Assembly (NCBI GenBank): GCA_001466705.2
Contig: LATX02000180.1
Coordinates: 372,001 to 436,000 of the forward strand
Reading direction: 5' to 3'
Length of the DNA: 64,000 nt
Source of the DNA: Moniliophthora roreri
Taxonomy: Eukaryota > Basidiomycota > Agaricomycetes > Agaricales > Marasmiaceae
In this document: positions 22,325 to 33,240 of the stretch, in pieces
Layout of the letters: each line of letters begins with the position of its first letter
Position numbering within the stretch: position 1 is the first letter of the stretch
The notes under the pieces: model-generated
The model's input: the letters and a program-made list of their open reading frames with translations, nothing else
Databases searched by the model: none
What the model was told of the DNA's origin: nothing
Made by a program: the position numbers and the translations under genes

Positions 22325-23729
22325 GGGAGAATCAGAGACGAGAGTAGTATTTGTGCGTGTTTGACAAATCCATCAGAAAATAAATTTTTCCCCCTTATCT
22401 TATCGGCTCGGCGCTCTCTGCACAGGGTCACGTACTGTACAGTAAATTGAGTTTATATCTTTTGCTAGTGCCACATTGTCGCTCTGACTGTTTCTCAGTC
22501 TTGCTCACAAGATGCGTCTTTCGGGCACCTCCTATTTATCTCTCTGGAATAATTTGAACAGTATCTCCGAATAACGGGTGGCTGTAGGCTGAAAATGTTC
22601 ATATGAAGAAGGACCTTCAAGACTCTTTTTACCCGTTGACCTTCTTCGGTACAAGATAACAAGGGTCGTGCCTTTGATGATGGATGTGGAGCTAATTGCG
22701 TGGCTAGCAAGCATGGATATGACAATTTATGACGATTACGTTTCTCAAAGACTATCGACAGTTTTCCGGTGGCCTTCCTCACATTTTCTGAGCGCACTAA
22801 TACCCTGATTTACAGGAACTATCCCATCTCAACGGTCTTCTCCGTTGTTTTTGGATAGATTGCGACAGTTCTTTTGAGGCTGCACACTTCACGCAAGGTG
22901 ATTTGATGGAATCTGGTCCTTTTTCTGGGCAAGGGGTCTGGGGGCAAAGTTACCAAGTCACTTCTGCGCTTCTTGGTACCTAGGGTGTGATTGTTAGACA
23001 TAAAACCATACATCTCTGCACTGTCCGATGCTGAGTCTTTTTTTTTTATCCAGCCGCTGCAACGGATGTCGAAGGCCTCGACACTCAACAGCTGATGCAA
23101 GCTTGAGAATGTCATTCCGATGCTGTACCCGTAGAAATCGCCGAGCCATTGAACCTTAACGAAGATCAGACCATATGTTGAGCGTTGCCGTTGGCACGAT
23201 TTCGGAGATTGACTCGTTTCGTCGTTTCACACAAAATTGCCACCATCATGATTCGTCTTGGCCTGCCATGATATCTCCCGAAGGCGTGTACACACCTCGG
23301 CATGCTTTTGCTTAATTATATACGGGTTATCGTTGGAGTAATGGAGGGTACAGCGGTGTTGCAGGGAGAAGTTGGAGCGTGCTTCTCCAAACGCTCAAGA
23401 GGCATGGGTATTCGGGGAAGTAAACAAGAAGTAAAGCTCTTTGAGCAGGTGAACGGCTTTATTCAAGAAGGGCCATTATCATTTCGGCATGGTTTGGCAC
23501 GGTTCGACTTTCACGGAATGCGAGAGACGCAGGAAGTTCGTAAGCGATGTCCATCAGGTATTGATCTCATTCACTTTTTCGAAGCAATTCACACGTTTCG
23601 GTCTAGCGGAGAAAAAACGGACAGTATCGTATAAAAAGTTCTGATCCTTTATTTTCACGGTGAGATATTGCCTTCTCGCTAGCTTCGTGTCCCTTCCTTG
23701 CGGTCGCTCCAAAAATCCTCCGACTAGCC
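22325..23729. other. Intergenic region between RPB9 and hydrophobin
   Basis: About 1.4 kb with no supportable gene. A 98-codon minus frame (22819-23115) and a 110-codon plus frame (23302-23634) lack known motifs and splice-linked partners. The right end carries the hydrophobin promoter. Confidence 0.5.
23630..23637 (+). promoter_or_regulatory. TATA box of the hydrophobin gene
   Basis: TATAAAAA lies about 100 nt upstream of the hydrophobin ATG, a usual distance for strongly expressed fungal genes with short leaders. Confidence 0.55.
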
Positions 23730-24390
23730 ATGAAAGTCACCTCTGCCTTTGCTTTCGCACTTGCTGCTGCCTCGGCTGTCTCTGCTATCCCCAAGCCAGA
23801 GACCAACGCAGAGCGCCTTGCGCGTGGACTCCCGCCACTCCCGCCCACGCGTCGTTCGAGTGGAACTGTTGGTAAGTGACGCCCAATCCTAGATGTCTTG
23901 TTTTATTCACAAGCGTACTGGCAGAGGCCCGCGCTGCTAAGCCATCTAGCTCTCCAGGACAATGCAACACTGGTCCCATCCAGGTAAGAATATTCCAAGA
24001 ACGAAGGACGTCATGTCTAACGCGGACCCTAGTGCTGCAACTCACTTGGAAAGTCCACGGACGGCCCCATTGCTGCCATCTTGAAGCTCTTGGGCGTCGT
24101 TGTCCAAGACGTTACCGCTTTAATCGGCTTGACCTGCTCCCCAATCACCGTCATCGGCGGCGGAGGCAGTTCTTGGTACGTTCATGCCAGTGGACCTGGT
24201 TCGTCGGCTTCCATTCATCCTCATACTGACATGATCATTTTAGCTCGTCTCAGCCTGTCTGCTGCTCTAATAACAGCTTCAATGGTCTCATTGCTATCGG
24301 CTGCACACCCAGTAAGTCTTATCCTAAGCTTCGGCGCGACAGGTACAGACCGCTTACTCACATCATAATACAGTTAACATCAACCTCTGA
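23730..24390 (+). CDS. Class I hydrophobin
   Basis: Hydrophobins are small secreted proteins that self-assemble at air-water interfaces and coat hyphae, fruit bodies and spores. The N-terminus [19 protein letters not shown] is a signal peptide. After splicing four introns the eight cysteines fall in the canonical order: GQCNTG (C1), QCCN (C2-C3), LTCSP (C4), SCSSQ (C5), VCCSNN (C6-C7) and IGCTP (C8). The segment between C3 and C4 is long (about 30 residues, [20 protein letters not shown] onward), as in class I basidiomycete hydrophobins, and the protein ends PININL. The mature N-terminal part is longer than usual ([20 protein letters not shown]). A TATA box lies about 100 nt upstream. Confidence 0.93.
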
Positions 24391-25577
24391 GCGCTTGAAT
24401 AGATGACTAGGCTTTCAGATGGCCGGATGCGGACATGGACTCTTTTTCACCCTTTTACTCGGATACACACCCTTGATACATAGTGTCGCTCGCTCTATTC
24501 TTAACATTCTTTGATTAATGATGATGTCGAATGCCTGGCACGGGAAGTGTGTACTGACCTTGTTTTTTTTATTGGGACTCTGTTAAGTAACCCTGTACAT
24601 CAATTTTACTTTTGGGTTTTCGGTGGATGATAGATGTTGACGTGCGGATGGTGAGTTGTCAGGCTTCTGATCTATCTCCGGTATAAAGTTGGTGAGACTT
24701 TGAGTTAGCCGACGTCTAACTGATAGGGGAGTTTGACAGCACTTATACACGAATTCGACTGGCTTGGGAGGCGGGAGTAATGTCCTCCTTTCCTTCTCGC
24801 AACAGGAAGAGTACTCTTAGAGTTAAAACGGGGGGACCGCAGTAAGAAGATGATCAGGTTGAGTATGAGTATCCGACAGCTGCTGTTGCAATGAGATGGA
24901 GATGATGATCAGCAAAACAACCGCCAGAGCTATAGATATCTCGGCTTACCGTGTTTCACCGTTGACGGTAGTGACATTGGTCTTGACTTTGAAACGTTTA
25001 GATCTAGAGCGAACCGCCAGGAACAACCAAGAAGAACATGGAATCGCGACGGCACCGACGTCAGGCTATGGCATCAGAGTGGCGAATCAGACAACCATTT
25101 CAAGTACGCACCTCATATCAAGATTCGGATCCAGAGATTTAGGACATTCCTATGTAGGTTCAAGCAACCCTATCAAAGAAGGTGAGAAATAAAGACGGAA
25201 GAAGTTCATATAAGCGCCATGACCACAATCTCTGTCAGTGGATACAAGCCAGCACGTTGTGAAGGTGACAAGGCTCCTATCCTGTTAGGGTGAGATTAAG
25301 AATACATTATGTATGATTCTACCAATATATACCAGTTTTCAGAGGGGAAACGAATCGATTGCGAGGTCTGCAAGGGTGGCTGCAGTCGTGTATGAGGCTC
25401 GGAATGAGGTCGCTAACTAAGCAAGGGCAAGTTTGTCCCGGCGGAGCTCGAACCTTATTTCTGCAACTAGCAAGCAAGCAAGCCACAACGGAAAACGCCG
25501 AGTTCCCAAATTCTGTCCCTCAATCACACTCACGGTAGGCAAAAGCATCAAGGCGTCGCCCTCCTCAACATCAAGAA
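24391..25577. other. Intergenic region between hydrophobin and eL27
   Basis: About 1.2 kb with no supported gene. A 98-codon plus frame at 24896-25192 has no motif, upstream exon or downstream exon. No tRNA-like fold was found. Confidence 0.5.
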
Positions 25578-26212
25578 ATGGTCAAAGGTATGCTCATTGA
25601 TTCATTAACCTCTACAGTGCTTGATGCTGACCCTTGTACTTATGCAGTCTACAAACCCGGGAAGGTACTATCAAAAATGTCATGGAAATTCGGGAACCAA
25701 GTATACTGAAGTCGAGATATAGGTCGCAATCGTTCTCCAAGGCCGTCAGGCTGGCAAAAAGGTTGTCGTGATCAAACAGCTCGATGAGGGTACCAAGGAG
25801 AGACCTTACCCCCACGCAATCGTCGCTGGCATCGAGCGCTACCCCCGGAAGGTGACCAAGCGTATGGGTCAGAAGAAATTGGCAAGGCGGAGTAAAGTCA
25901 AGCCTTTTATCAAGGTGCGTGCGGTGATTTCTGCGTACTGGGATAGACCGTGAATGCTCAGCAGGTCGTCAACTACTCCCACCTCTTCCCTACACGTTAC
26001 CAAATTGAGCTGGAGGGTTTGAAGAACGCTGTTGTTGCAGACACTTTCAAGGAGCCAACACAAAGGGAGGACGCAAAGAAGAACATCAAGAAGCTTCTCG
26101 AGGAGAGATACACGTCTGGCAAGAACAGATGGTTCTTCCAGCCTCTGAGGGTGAGTTCAATAGCTGCGTTCATTGGTTTCTTATAGTACTAATTTCCATG
26201 TTCCAGTTCTGA
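25578..26212 (+). CDS. RPL27: 60S ribosomal protein eL27 (L27e)
   Basis: Component of the large cytosolic ribosomal subunit. Spliced reading: [60 protein letters not shown], then [40 protein letters not shown] and a C-terminus [13 protein letters not shown], about 136 aa, the standard eukaryotic length. The KOW-like N-terminal part and the invariant C-terminal WFFQPLRF are both present. Five exons: the first codes only for MVK plus one base, and the last is two codons (Phe and stop, 26207-26212) after a 56-nt intron. The upstream region is C/T-rich, as in many ribosomal protein genes. Confidence 0.95.
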
Positions 26213-26750
26213 TTTCATTGTGCTGGTTGTTATGCGGCTTTCCTCCACTTAAAAGTACCTCTGTATGATTTTCATGGCACTATGCAACACAGACACACAT
26301 GCCTGCCAAATACGAGATTATCGTTGGAACTATCGTGCTTTCGCGTGGCCTGCATCGTTATTCACGAATGCATGCATTGTAGACAGTCAATACAAGTTGT
26401 TCAGAAAGATCCGATCCGATATTTTGTCGCTATGCTTGAGGGATCTGTCCTGAACTGGAAGGCTATATTGAACCAGATAGGTCTGAGATATTACTCTGGC
26501 TACTTTAGTGAGCGTCTGAGGTACCGTAAAATCAGTATAATATCCTGAAAACAATCATTTCTCTCCGCGACCATCAGCCTTGCCACTGACCGTCACGGCC
26601 TCAGCGCCCAAGATCTCTTAAAAAATTATTGAGTTCACTGCCGATTCTAGGGTGAAATTCCAAGTACTGGTCGGTCCTTTACGGTCACGCTTGTTGAACT
26701 GAACCGCGTCAACCACCTTGCTATCTTTGCACCCTCACCACCACTTCAAA
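26213..26750. other. Intergenic region between eL27 and NUP54
   Basis: No gene supported. Two overlapping plus frames (26265-26548) show no family resemblance. The region carries the eL27 3' end and the nucleoporin promoter. Confidence 0.5.
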
Positions 26751-28715
26751 ATGTCGTTGTTTGGTGCTTCATCCAACCCTGGAGGCAGTAACATTTTCGG
26801 TTCCTCAAGTACAACGCCAGCTACGGGAGGAGGCCTCTTTGGTAGCCAACCGCAGGGTCAAACGACATCGATCTTTGGGAACACCCAGAATACTCAACAG
26901 CAGCAGCCAACATCGTCGATGTTTGGCAATACGCAGAACCAGAATACGGGTAATACAGGAGGAGGAACCTCGTTGTTTGGGAACACGAACCAGCCTACAG
27001 GTACAGGAGGGACCTCATTGTTCGGTCAACAAAATACTGGTACAGGGAATATATTTGGGAAGCCTACTACACCGACCACGGGAACAGGGATAACGGGTGG
27101 TGGGCTATTTGGTAGTACGTCTGCAGTGTTTCTTTCAACGGATATCAGAAATCCTGACTTGTTTCTAGATACCAATACCAACACCAACACTACTGGTACC
27201 ACTTCTCTCTTTGGGAACGCAAACCAGAACACGAGTGCCCAACCAGCAACTGGAACGGGATCGAATAGTTTCTTTGCTACCCCACCAGCTGGACAGCAGA
27301 ACCAGAATCAGGCCAAACCGAGTATATTTGGGAATACATCGACTTCGACGAATCCCCTGTTCGGTGGTGCCAATACGAATACGAACACGGGCACGGGAAC
27401 TCCTGGGGGAACGCTGTTCGGAAGTATAAATACCAATACTCCCAACACGGCGCCAAACACTCTGTTTGGGAGTAGCACAGCTGGTGGTGGAACTTTGTTT
27501 GGTAATTCGGTGGCGAATACCAACAACGCTGGTACGTCGGAATACAGGATTTTGCTTATAGGCATAAGCTGATCAATGGCAATGACTGCAGGTGGCAACG
27601 CTTTCGGAAGTAGCACTCTCGGGACTAACAATGCTCTAGGCAGTAGTACCCGCGGAACGAGTGCCCTTGGAAAACCTGCCGGTAGTACCCTGGGATTCAG
27701 CACCCTGGGTACAAGTACGCTTGGAGCTCAGGCCCAAGGTCAAGATGCGCAAATTCAATTTGTCCGATTACAAGAAAAAATAGAAGCTATCGTCGGAGCG
27801 TGGAATCCACAGAATCCTCAGCTGTGTCGGTTCCAGGTAAGAGGGTTTTGTATAGCTGATACAGCGCGGTGACTTGAAAAAAATCGAAACAGCACTATTT
27901 TTACAACCTCGTTGATCCTGCTCAAGTCAACTTGTATACTCGACCACCGAATGCAGTCAGAGAAGATTTATGGCAAAGAGCTGTCAGAGAGAATCCAGAC
28001 CCGAGTTGGTAAGTTGCTCACCCTATCATACAGCCCGTTCGACGAATTCTTTTAATCATTTGGTACATAGTCTAGTCCCCGTTCTAGCGCTAGGATTCGA
28101 TGATCTTCGAGACCGTGTCGATGCCCAGACACAGCAGTCAACAGCTCATCGGGAAAAACTAACAGATTTACAGGCTCGATTACGAACACTTACAACGCAT
28201 CATACAACTGTGACGATACCTCGACTACAGCAGTTCTCGGCGCTTCAGACGCAGCTACTCCACCGAATTCTCAAGCTCGTGCAGCACTTGCACTTACTCA
28301 TACCGAGTATTAGGAGTTCGGCTATTGGAGAGAGTGAAGAGGAGCTCAAAGCGCAGCTGGAGGATATCGCTTCCGAGGTTGGAATCACTCGCGGTGATGG
28401 TGCGGCGAGGAAAGGCGGGAGGTTGAAGAGTAAGCTTGGCGAGCTGTGGGCTGTTATCGGGGCACTCAAGGCTAGAGAGGAAGGTTTGAATGCGATGACT
28501 GGTGGCGGTGAATGGAAGGTAGTGGACGAGGAAGGATTAGCCCGAATTACGCATGTGCGATACTTCTCTTCCCGCATCAGTTTTGGGGTTGACCATTTCA
28601 TTTATCTCAGGTCCTTGCAGAACAGCAGACAGGATTGGCCCATCTGACCAAAATCCTACAGAAGGATCTGAGGGATCTAGCTATCATCATGGGGACTGAG
28701 ACCATTCCGACCTGA
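26751..28715 (+). CDS. NUP54: FG-nucleoporin NUP54 / Nup57
   Basis: Nuclear pore central-channel protein of the Nup62-Nup58-Nup54 complex (yeast Nsp1-Nup49-Nup57). The first ~330 residues are low complexity with repeated GLFG/SLFG/IFG units separated by Thr/Asn/Gly-rich linkers (for example MSLFGASSNPGGSNIFGSSS). After QAQGQDAQIQFVRLQEKIEA the protein becomes helical: GAWNPQNPQLCRFQ, HYFYNLVDPAQVNLYTRPPN, REDLWQRAVRENPDPSC, LVPVLALGFDDLRDRVDAQ, then coiled-coil (LQARLRTLTTHHTTVTIPRL) and a C-terminal piece LAEQQTGLAHLTKILQKDLR. CRFQ-HYFYNLVDP is a strong NUP54 signature. About five introns with matching phases. Confidence 0.9.
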
Positions 28716-29329
28716 GATTCGGGTTCTGAGTAACTTACTTACCGATGTGCTTGCATCTCCCCAAATATGCTGCGCCGGGTTTTTATGTACTTATTCCACT
28801 CTATGAGAATAAAACGAATGGCGACTGAGCAGAATACCTAGCGTCAGCATGGGCGCTAATCAAGGAATCCAACATTGGATTGATTGGGAATTACAAACAT
28901 TAGCCAGCCGTTGGCCTGGGTTCTGGCATAGTGTGAGACTCGACCAGCCTTGCTCTCTGCCACGACGACATTGTCCTTTCCTTCCGCATCCCTTTATATC
29001 ACATATTCAAGGTGCTCATTTCCGCCTGGAAATCGGTACCAAAGACGATATTTTACTCTGGGCAAGTCATCCTTTGTACTTGACCTTTGACAACACATAA
29101 AGACTTCGAGCGCGACGACGCACAGGACGACTTATTTCGCGTCGCTTTTTCGTGTTATTGTATTGAACGCAAGGTATGTGTGGGCTGTATTTGTATAGGT
29201 ATGCGAGGCTGATGTCTGTTTAGTCGATTTTTGGAATAGCTTTTTTGATAGGCACCCGTTGCCTAAGCCTTTCTTAATACATCTCACGTCCCTCAATTCC
29301 CCACTTTCGACTCTTGAATCCTTTCCAAA
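28716..29329. other. Intergenic region between NUP54 and CAF-1 subunit B
   Basis: No supported gene. An 83-codon plus frame (28849-29100) has no motif or splice-linked partner. The right part is the CAF-1 subunit gene promoter. Confidence 0.5.
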
Positions 29330-32300
29330 ATGCGATTCAGGACACTAGAAATCCGGTGGCACGACTCAAAGGCCATCTCGACCTGTGACTTTCAGCCAAT
29401 CCCCGTTTTCAAGAAGGCGCGACCGCCTGGTTTGGGCTCGTCAGACGTTTCTCAACAGGAGTGGACAGAGAAGTGGGCTAGTCAGTCGTACAGACTTGCG
29501 ACAGGTGGAGATGATAACCACGTCCGGGTACGTCCCGATTCTTGTCATCATTATTGCCATTGTGGGCGCACACCACCCACTACGGACCATGGATCATCTT
29601 TCTGTACATTCAAACTTTGAGTTTTTGTCGTTTTTGAAAAGCATTGCTGACTTGGAAATTTCCATTTGTCCTGTCTAGGTCTGGATGGTTCATCCGAACA
29701 TACGCCCTACTACGGCCGCTGCAGCTGCAGAAGCTTCTACATCTACCACTCAAACAGCGCCAAGACCGCCCCGCATAGAATACCTCGCTACCCTGAGCAA
29801 ACATTCAGCACCTGTCAATGTTGTTCGATGGAGTCCGAATGGTATGAACACCTTGTATTGTGTATACAATGCATTGACGTATTCAAATAGGTGAAACGAT
29901 GGCTTCTGCTGGGGATGGTCAGTATAAAATTTTCATTTGACTTGTCACTTTACATCTTCACGATCGCAAAACTAACTTTCTGAACTCAGACGGCATGATC
30001 ATCATCTGGGCTCCCTCTGCTTACGGAAGTGACGTAAACCCCGACGAAATGTCAAACGAAAAAGAATTCTGGAAACCAAGAATAATGGTTCGGTGAGTAT
30101 CTATAACATACTATGGATCTTCAGGGCACGTCATACTAATAATACCACCGAAGGTGCACAACTATGGAGGTCTATGACCTTGCTTGGAGCCCTACTAGTG
30201 AATACATCATCGCTGGCAGCACCGATAATGCTGCCCGTATCTTCCATGCCGCAGATGGTGAGTTTTACAAGCTTTTTTCTCATCCAAATATTTCGCTGGG
30301 CTCACACCACGCCACCATCAACGCCAGGTAAATGTATCCACGAGATTGCGGATCATACACATTTTGTTCAAGGGGTTTCATGGGATCCCTTGAACGAGTA
30401 CATTGCTACCCAATCCAGTGATAGGGCTATGCATGTGCATCGTGTTACACATAACCACCACGGTGGCTCCTTGGAAGTTCATGCTGTTGGGAAGAATAGT
30501 CACATGAGTCTTCAGACAGGCTCGCACACGGGTCGAGGGCGTGCTCGAAAACATGCGAGGACCTCTAGTGTCGTCAGTAATACTAGCCATACAGAGGGTG
30601 GACGGGAGAGTAGCAGGCCTCGCTTTTCTAGAAGGGAGAGTATGACGAGCGACGTTGAGAGCGTTTTCGAGGAATCGGGAGCAACAACAAGTTCCGCTTT
30701 GTTCTCAAGCGCTACTCCCGAACTCCCAAAAGAGAAGGAGTTCAAAGATCCGACGGCCTTACCGCATTCTTCGAATGCACCGCTGACGCCTTGCACGAGC
30801 GTTGCGAGCACTCCAATCATACCGCCGATAGCTTCGGCGTTGCCACCTCTTACTGTCCCTCCGATTACTACGTCCTTGTCCTCAGGCTCCACGAGCTCTA
30901 TGCTACCACCGCCATCCACTCCCATTGACAAAGAAAAAGGTCACGTTCAGCCCTCATCGCGTCGCTCATCGTTTAGCAACGCGTCAAATGCCCCCGCATC
31001 GCCGGCCTTCTCTGTCAGCTCACGCTTCGGACGTTCCCCTAGTCCCATGCCGGCCCTTCCGGCGATCCGCACCGCTGTCCCTTCGTCACATTCATACCCC
31101 ACACCAAATTCAAGGACAGGAACGGATCAGTGGAAAAACATCGGCCTGTACGGAGACGAAAGTTACACTAACTTTTTCAGAAGGTTGACGTTTAGCCCTG
31201 ATGGAGCTTTACTTGTGACTCCAGCTGGGCAATTTGAAGACCCAGAGGTCGTCGTTCTACCGACGCCAGCTTCCGAAGAAGGAAGTACTACTCCTGCTAG
31301 AGGGCGAAAGGGACGTCATGAAGAGGCCGCGGCCGGAAATTCCTCAAAGGGAAGCGATAATTCTTCGTGTGTGTATATCTACACACGAGCCAATTTTGCG
31401 AAACCGCCTATCGCCACCTTACCGGGTCACAAAAAGGCGAGTGTGGCAGTTAAATTCAACCCGGTGTTGATCGAGTTGAGGGAAGGTGTCACATCGACGC
31501 AGGAAGGATCAAGCGCAGGCAGGACGGCAGCACCCAAGACTGCTTTGTTGAGTAACGAAGTCAGTCAATTGGATGTGGACGTTGTTGGACCTATACCATC
31601 TCAGCCATCCCAAGCCGAGGTGTCGAACACAGGGATGGGAATGACACTTTTGCCGTCGTCCCAGAGGACTACACCTACCATCGCTTCGCCATCGCCGCGT
31701 CATGCGAGTGCAGCCGACCCAGCGGTACGTCCATTAACACCTGCTGCATCCAAGCCAGGCACCCCAAGTCAGCACCACCTTACGCCCGCAATGGCTCCAA
31801 GCACTCCATCTGTGTTTGCATTGCCATATAGGATGCTATTTGCGGTCATAACCATGGATGCTGTAGTCATATATGATACTCAGCAGTCATCACCCGTATG
31901 CATTCTCACGAAATTGCATTACGATGAGTTCACCGATGCTAGCTGGTATGTGGATCATGTCTTTTTGCTGTGCAGTCTAGTGGCTAATCCTTTTCTCGTC
32001 GTCTAGGTCTCCAGATGGACAATCTCTAATGTTATCTTCCAGAGACGGCTACTGTACCTTGATCGTTTTCGACGAGATCTTCCCAGCCTACCACAAGCAA
32101 CAACAGGCATTACAACTGCAATCTATTGCCCAGCAGCATTCGGTCCCTATCACGCCACTTGCTTCGTCGTCCTCTCAACACGGTGCATCGAGAGCCGGGA
32201 CACCAACTGCTACGCCTGTGTTCAGCAATGTCGGTTTACCACCTGCAGGGTCATCCTCGACCGGATTCGTAAGAAGTGTGACGCCATCGCCTACGCCTAC

Positions 32301-32514
32301 AGCTGTTAGAGCACGAGTCAATGCCATAGATCGGCCTCCCACGCCCTCAGCGGCGAATACATCCGATACCGACGCAGGTGGTCCGTCGGTGAAGAGAGGT
32401 CGCGAATCAGAAGAGAGCAATAACACACCTGATAACGAAAAGGCGGCAACAGATCAACCACCCAAGAAGAAGAGACGAGTCGCGTTGACTCGAGTTGGTG
32501 ATTTGGGATCATGA
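29330..32514 (+). CDS. CAC2: Chromatin assembly factor 1 subunit B (p60/Cac2), WD40
   Basis: The CAF-1 complex deposits H3-H4 on newly replicated DNA in the nucleus; this is its WD40 subunit. The N-terminus MRFRTLEIRWHDSKAISTCD is the family hallmark, followed by WD repeats: RLATGGDDNHVRVW, YLATLSKHSAPVNVVRWSPN, ETMASAGDDGMIIIWAPS, EVYDLAWSPTSEYIIAGSTD, NAARIFHAADGKCIHEIADH, THFVQGVSWDPLNEYIATQS, later FFRRLTFSPDGALLVTPAGQ, YRMLFAVITMDAVVIYDTQQ and a final block ending LSSRDGYCTLIVFDEIFPAY. A long Ser/Pro-rich insertion lies between repeats (about residues 240-420). The C-terminus has a basic nuclear-localisation-like PPKKKRRVALTRVGDLGS. Several introns in the first 1 kb and one near 31,945-32,006; otherwise a long exon. 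Confidence 0.92.
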
Positions 32515-33240
32515 AGTTACAAAAACTGGCATAGCTTTTCTTGTGTATTCATGTTGCTCCCTGCTACTTATCTGCTTTTCATGTCTATACACAATGTAGT
32601 AGTAGTGTCCGCTGGCGAGCGAGTCGTCTGCGGTCGTATTCTTGAACCCTGCAATCATACATGATATATGATGCAAGAAGCCTCCTTGGTTTCTTGCTAT
32701 CTTGCTATCTTGCTACCTCTGTTATATGTACATAGTGACTCGAGAACCCCGAATTCTAGGCCCAAACCACCGCATGCACATGAATACGGTCATTTATGTA
32801 ATGGACAGCCCTTCCATCAAACCTCCACTTTGTCCCCTCTCTTCGTCCACCCCGTTGTGCGATCCACTCCGTTGTGCGATATCCTCCAAAGAGCTTGTGC
32901 ACCTTATCGATGGGACAATGTCCGCATAAATTACCAGAATAAGCACCTACTCTGAGGACACGAATCCGTACGCGTCGATTACCTTCGATTTCCCGGAGCA
33001 AATGGAAACGTACCCCAAGCTCACCCAATGGTGGATGTCCATATTCTTGCAAACTGTGACTACTGAGGTACACATTTCAATGTGATGTTATCGCGTCCTA
33101 TGTGATTCGGTACTCCCTGGTCAACCCGATTATTCGTTATCCCCGTAATGTAAATAAGCTAGGCTTCGTTGTGTCGTCTGGAAGAGTCATTCCATAATAT
33201 AACTTATTGAATTACACTATTGTTTCGTCTACGTAACCAG
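32515..33240. other. Convergent 3' ends of CAF-1 subunit and amino acid permease genes
   Basis: Both flanking genes end here. No supported gene. A short imperfect tandem (CTTGCTATCTTGCTATCTTGC) lies near 32,692. Confidence 0.5.

Noticed and set aside
22819..23115. 98-codon minus-strand frame
   Set aside because: No motif, no splice-linked neighbour exon and no recognisable family; likely chance.
23302..23634. 110-codon plus-strand frame upstream of the hydrophobin
   Set aside because: No family resemblance, and it runs into the TATA box of the hydrophobin gene.
24896..25192. 98-codon plus-strand frame
   Set aside because: Composition unlike a protein, with no supporting exons.
25370..25470. 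Possible tRNA on the minus strand (GGTTCGAGCTCC box)
   Set aside because: The T-arm stem does not pair and no acceptor or anticodon stem could be drawn.
26265..26548. Open frames between eL27 and NUP54
   Set aside because: Two overlapping frames of equal quality with no known motif; probably the 3' region of eL27.
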